DNA of 5,791 nt from positions 1 to 5,791 of the forward strand of contig CAKZNJ010000191.1 in the NCBI GenBank assembly GCA_937129505.1. The letters run 5' to 3'. A program made the translations under genes and the position numbers. The notes under the pieces were generated by a model. The model saw nothing but the letters and a program-made list of their open reading frames with translations, was not told where the DNA came from and ran no database searches. The DNA comes from an uncultured Anaerolineae bacterium. GTDB lineage: Bacteria; Chloroflexota; Anaerolineae; Anaerolineales; UBA4823. Shown here one piece after another: positions 5,632 through 5,791 of the stretch (position 1 is the stretch's first letter; each line of letters opens with the position of its first letter).

Positions 5632-5791
5632 ACCCTCACCCCTGCGTCTATCCCAGAGGAGGGAGGGGAACACACCCTCACTCCTGCGCCTCTGCCAGAG
5701 GGGAGGGGGAACAGACCCTCACCCCTGCGCCTATCCCAGAGGGGAGGGGGAACACACCCTCACCCCTACCCCTCTCCCAGGGGGAGAGGGG
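5632..5791. repeat. Tandem array of ~41-bp C/G-rich palindromic units, runs off the window
   Basis: Four imperfect units begin with ACCCTCAC at 5632 (42 bp), 5674 (41 bp), 5715 (41 bp) and 5756 (36 bp to the window end). Each has a C-rich left half and a G-rich right half. In the last unit CCTCTCCC (5770-5777 region) can pair with GGGAGAGG, giving a strong hairpin. Units 2 and 3 are the closest pair. There is no T-tract, so a simple intrinsic terminator is not indicated, though such palindromes can slow transcription or protect 3' ends. The 114 bases between the gene end (5517) and the array show nothing I can name. Confidence 0.8.

Noticed and set aside
5632..5791. Possible CRISPR array because of the regular 41-bp period
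   Set aside because: The whole unit is repeated with no unique spacers of constant length between conserved repeats, and no cas gene is present.

Overview
The window looks like a chromosomal segment of a moderately GC-rich bacterium, most likely a Chloroflexota member of the Anaerolineae type. That placement is an inference. It rests on the mix of a glmU / CBS-transporter / cdd housekeeping cluster, a HEPN-nucleotidyltransferase pair, a membrane protein with a PTRLGN segment that I associate with Chloroflexota and Actinobacteria, and C-rich tandem intergenic repeats. No rRNA or other firm taxonomic marker is present.

Left part (1-2741, all + strand): five tightly packed genes. They are the 3' end of glmU (UDP-GlcNAc synthesis), a CorC/HlyC-type membrane protein with paired CBS domains, cytidine deaminase (cdd), a HEPN-domain protein, and a minimal nucleotidyltransferase with a perfect GSx10DxD motif. 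Every junction overlaps (8, 14, 4 and about 47 bp), which suggests one translationally coupled transcript. The last two genes form a classic HEPN/MNT module of the toxin-antitoxin-like type attached to the end of a housekeeping operon.

Middle part (2742-3798): a convergent minus-strand gene encodes a conserved membrane protein whose C-terminal two thirds look real. Its apparent N-terminus is read from repeat-like DNA and has no ribosome binding site, so the gene may be 5'-truncated. Between it and the next gene lies a good sigma70-type promoter (TTGACG, 18 bp, TAAAAT). It is immediately followed by two ATCGAT-centred dyads arranged as a perfect 12-bp direct repeat, probably an operator.

Right part (3799-5791): a single 572-residue PEP-utilising enzyme has the phosphohistidine swivelling domain at its C-terminus but no ATP-grasp domain. 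This resembles the alpha subunit of phenylphosphate synthase. It is preceded by the promoter/operator and a strong Shine-Dalgarno. Downstream, a tandem array of about four 41-bp C/G-rich palindromic units runs off the window end.

The two most interesting items are the stand-alone PEP-utilising enzyme under an apparently dedicated operator, and the HEPN/MNT pair embedded behind cdd. No CRISPR array, transposase, tRNA or rRNA was found.
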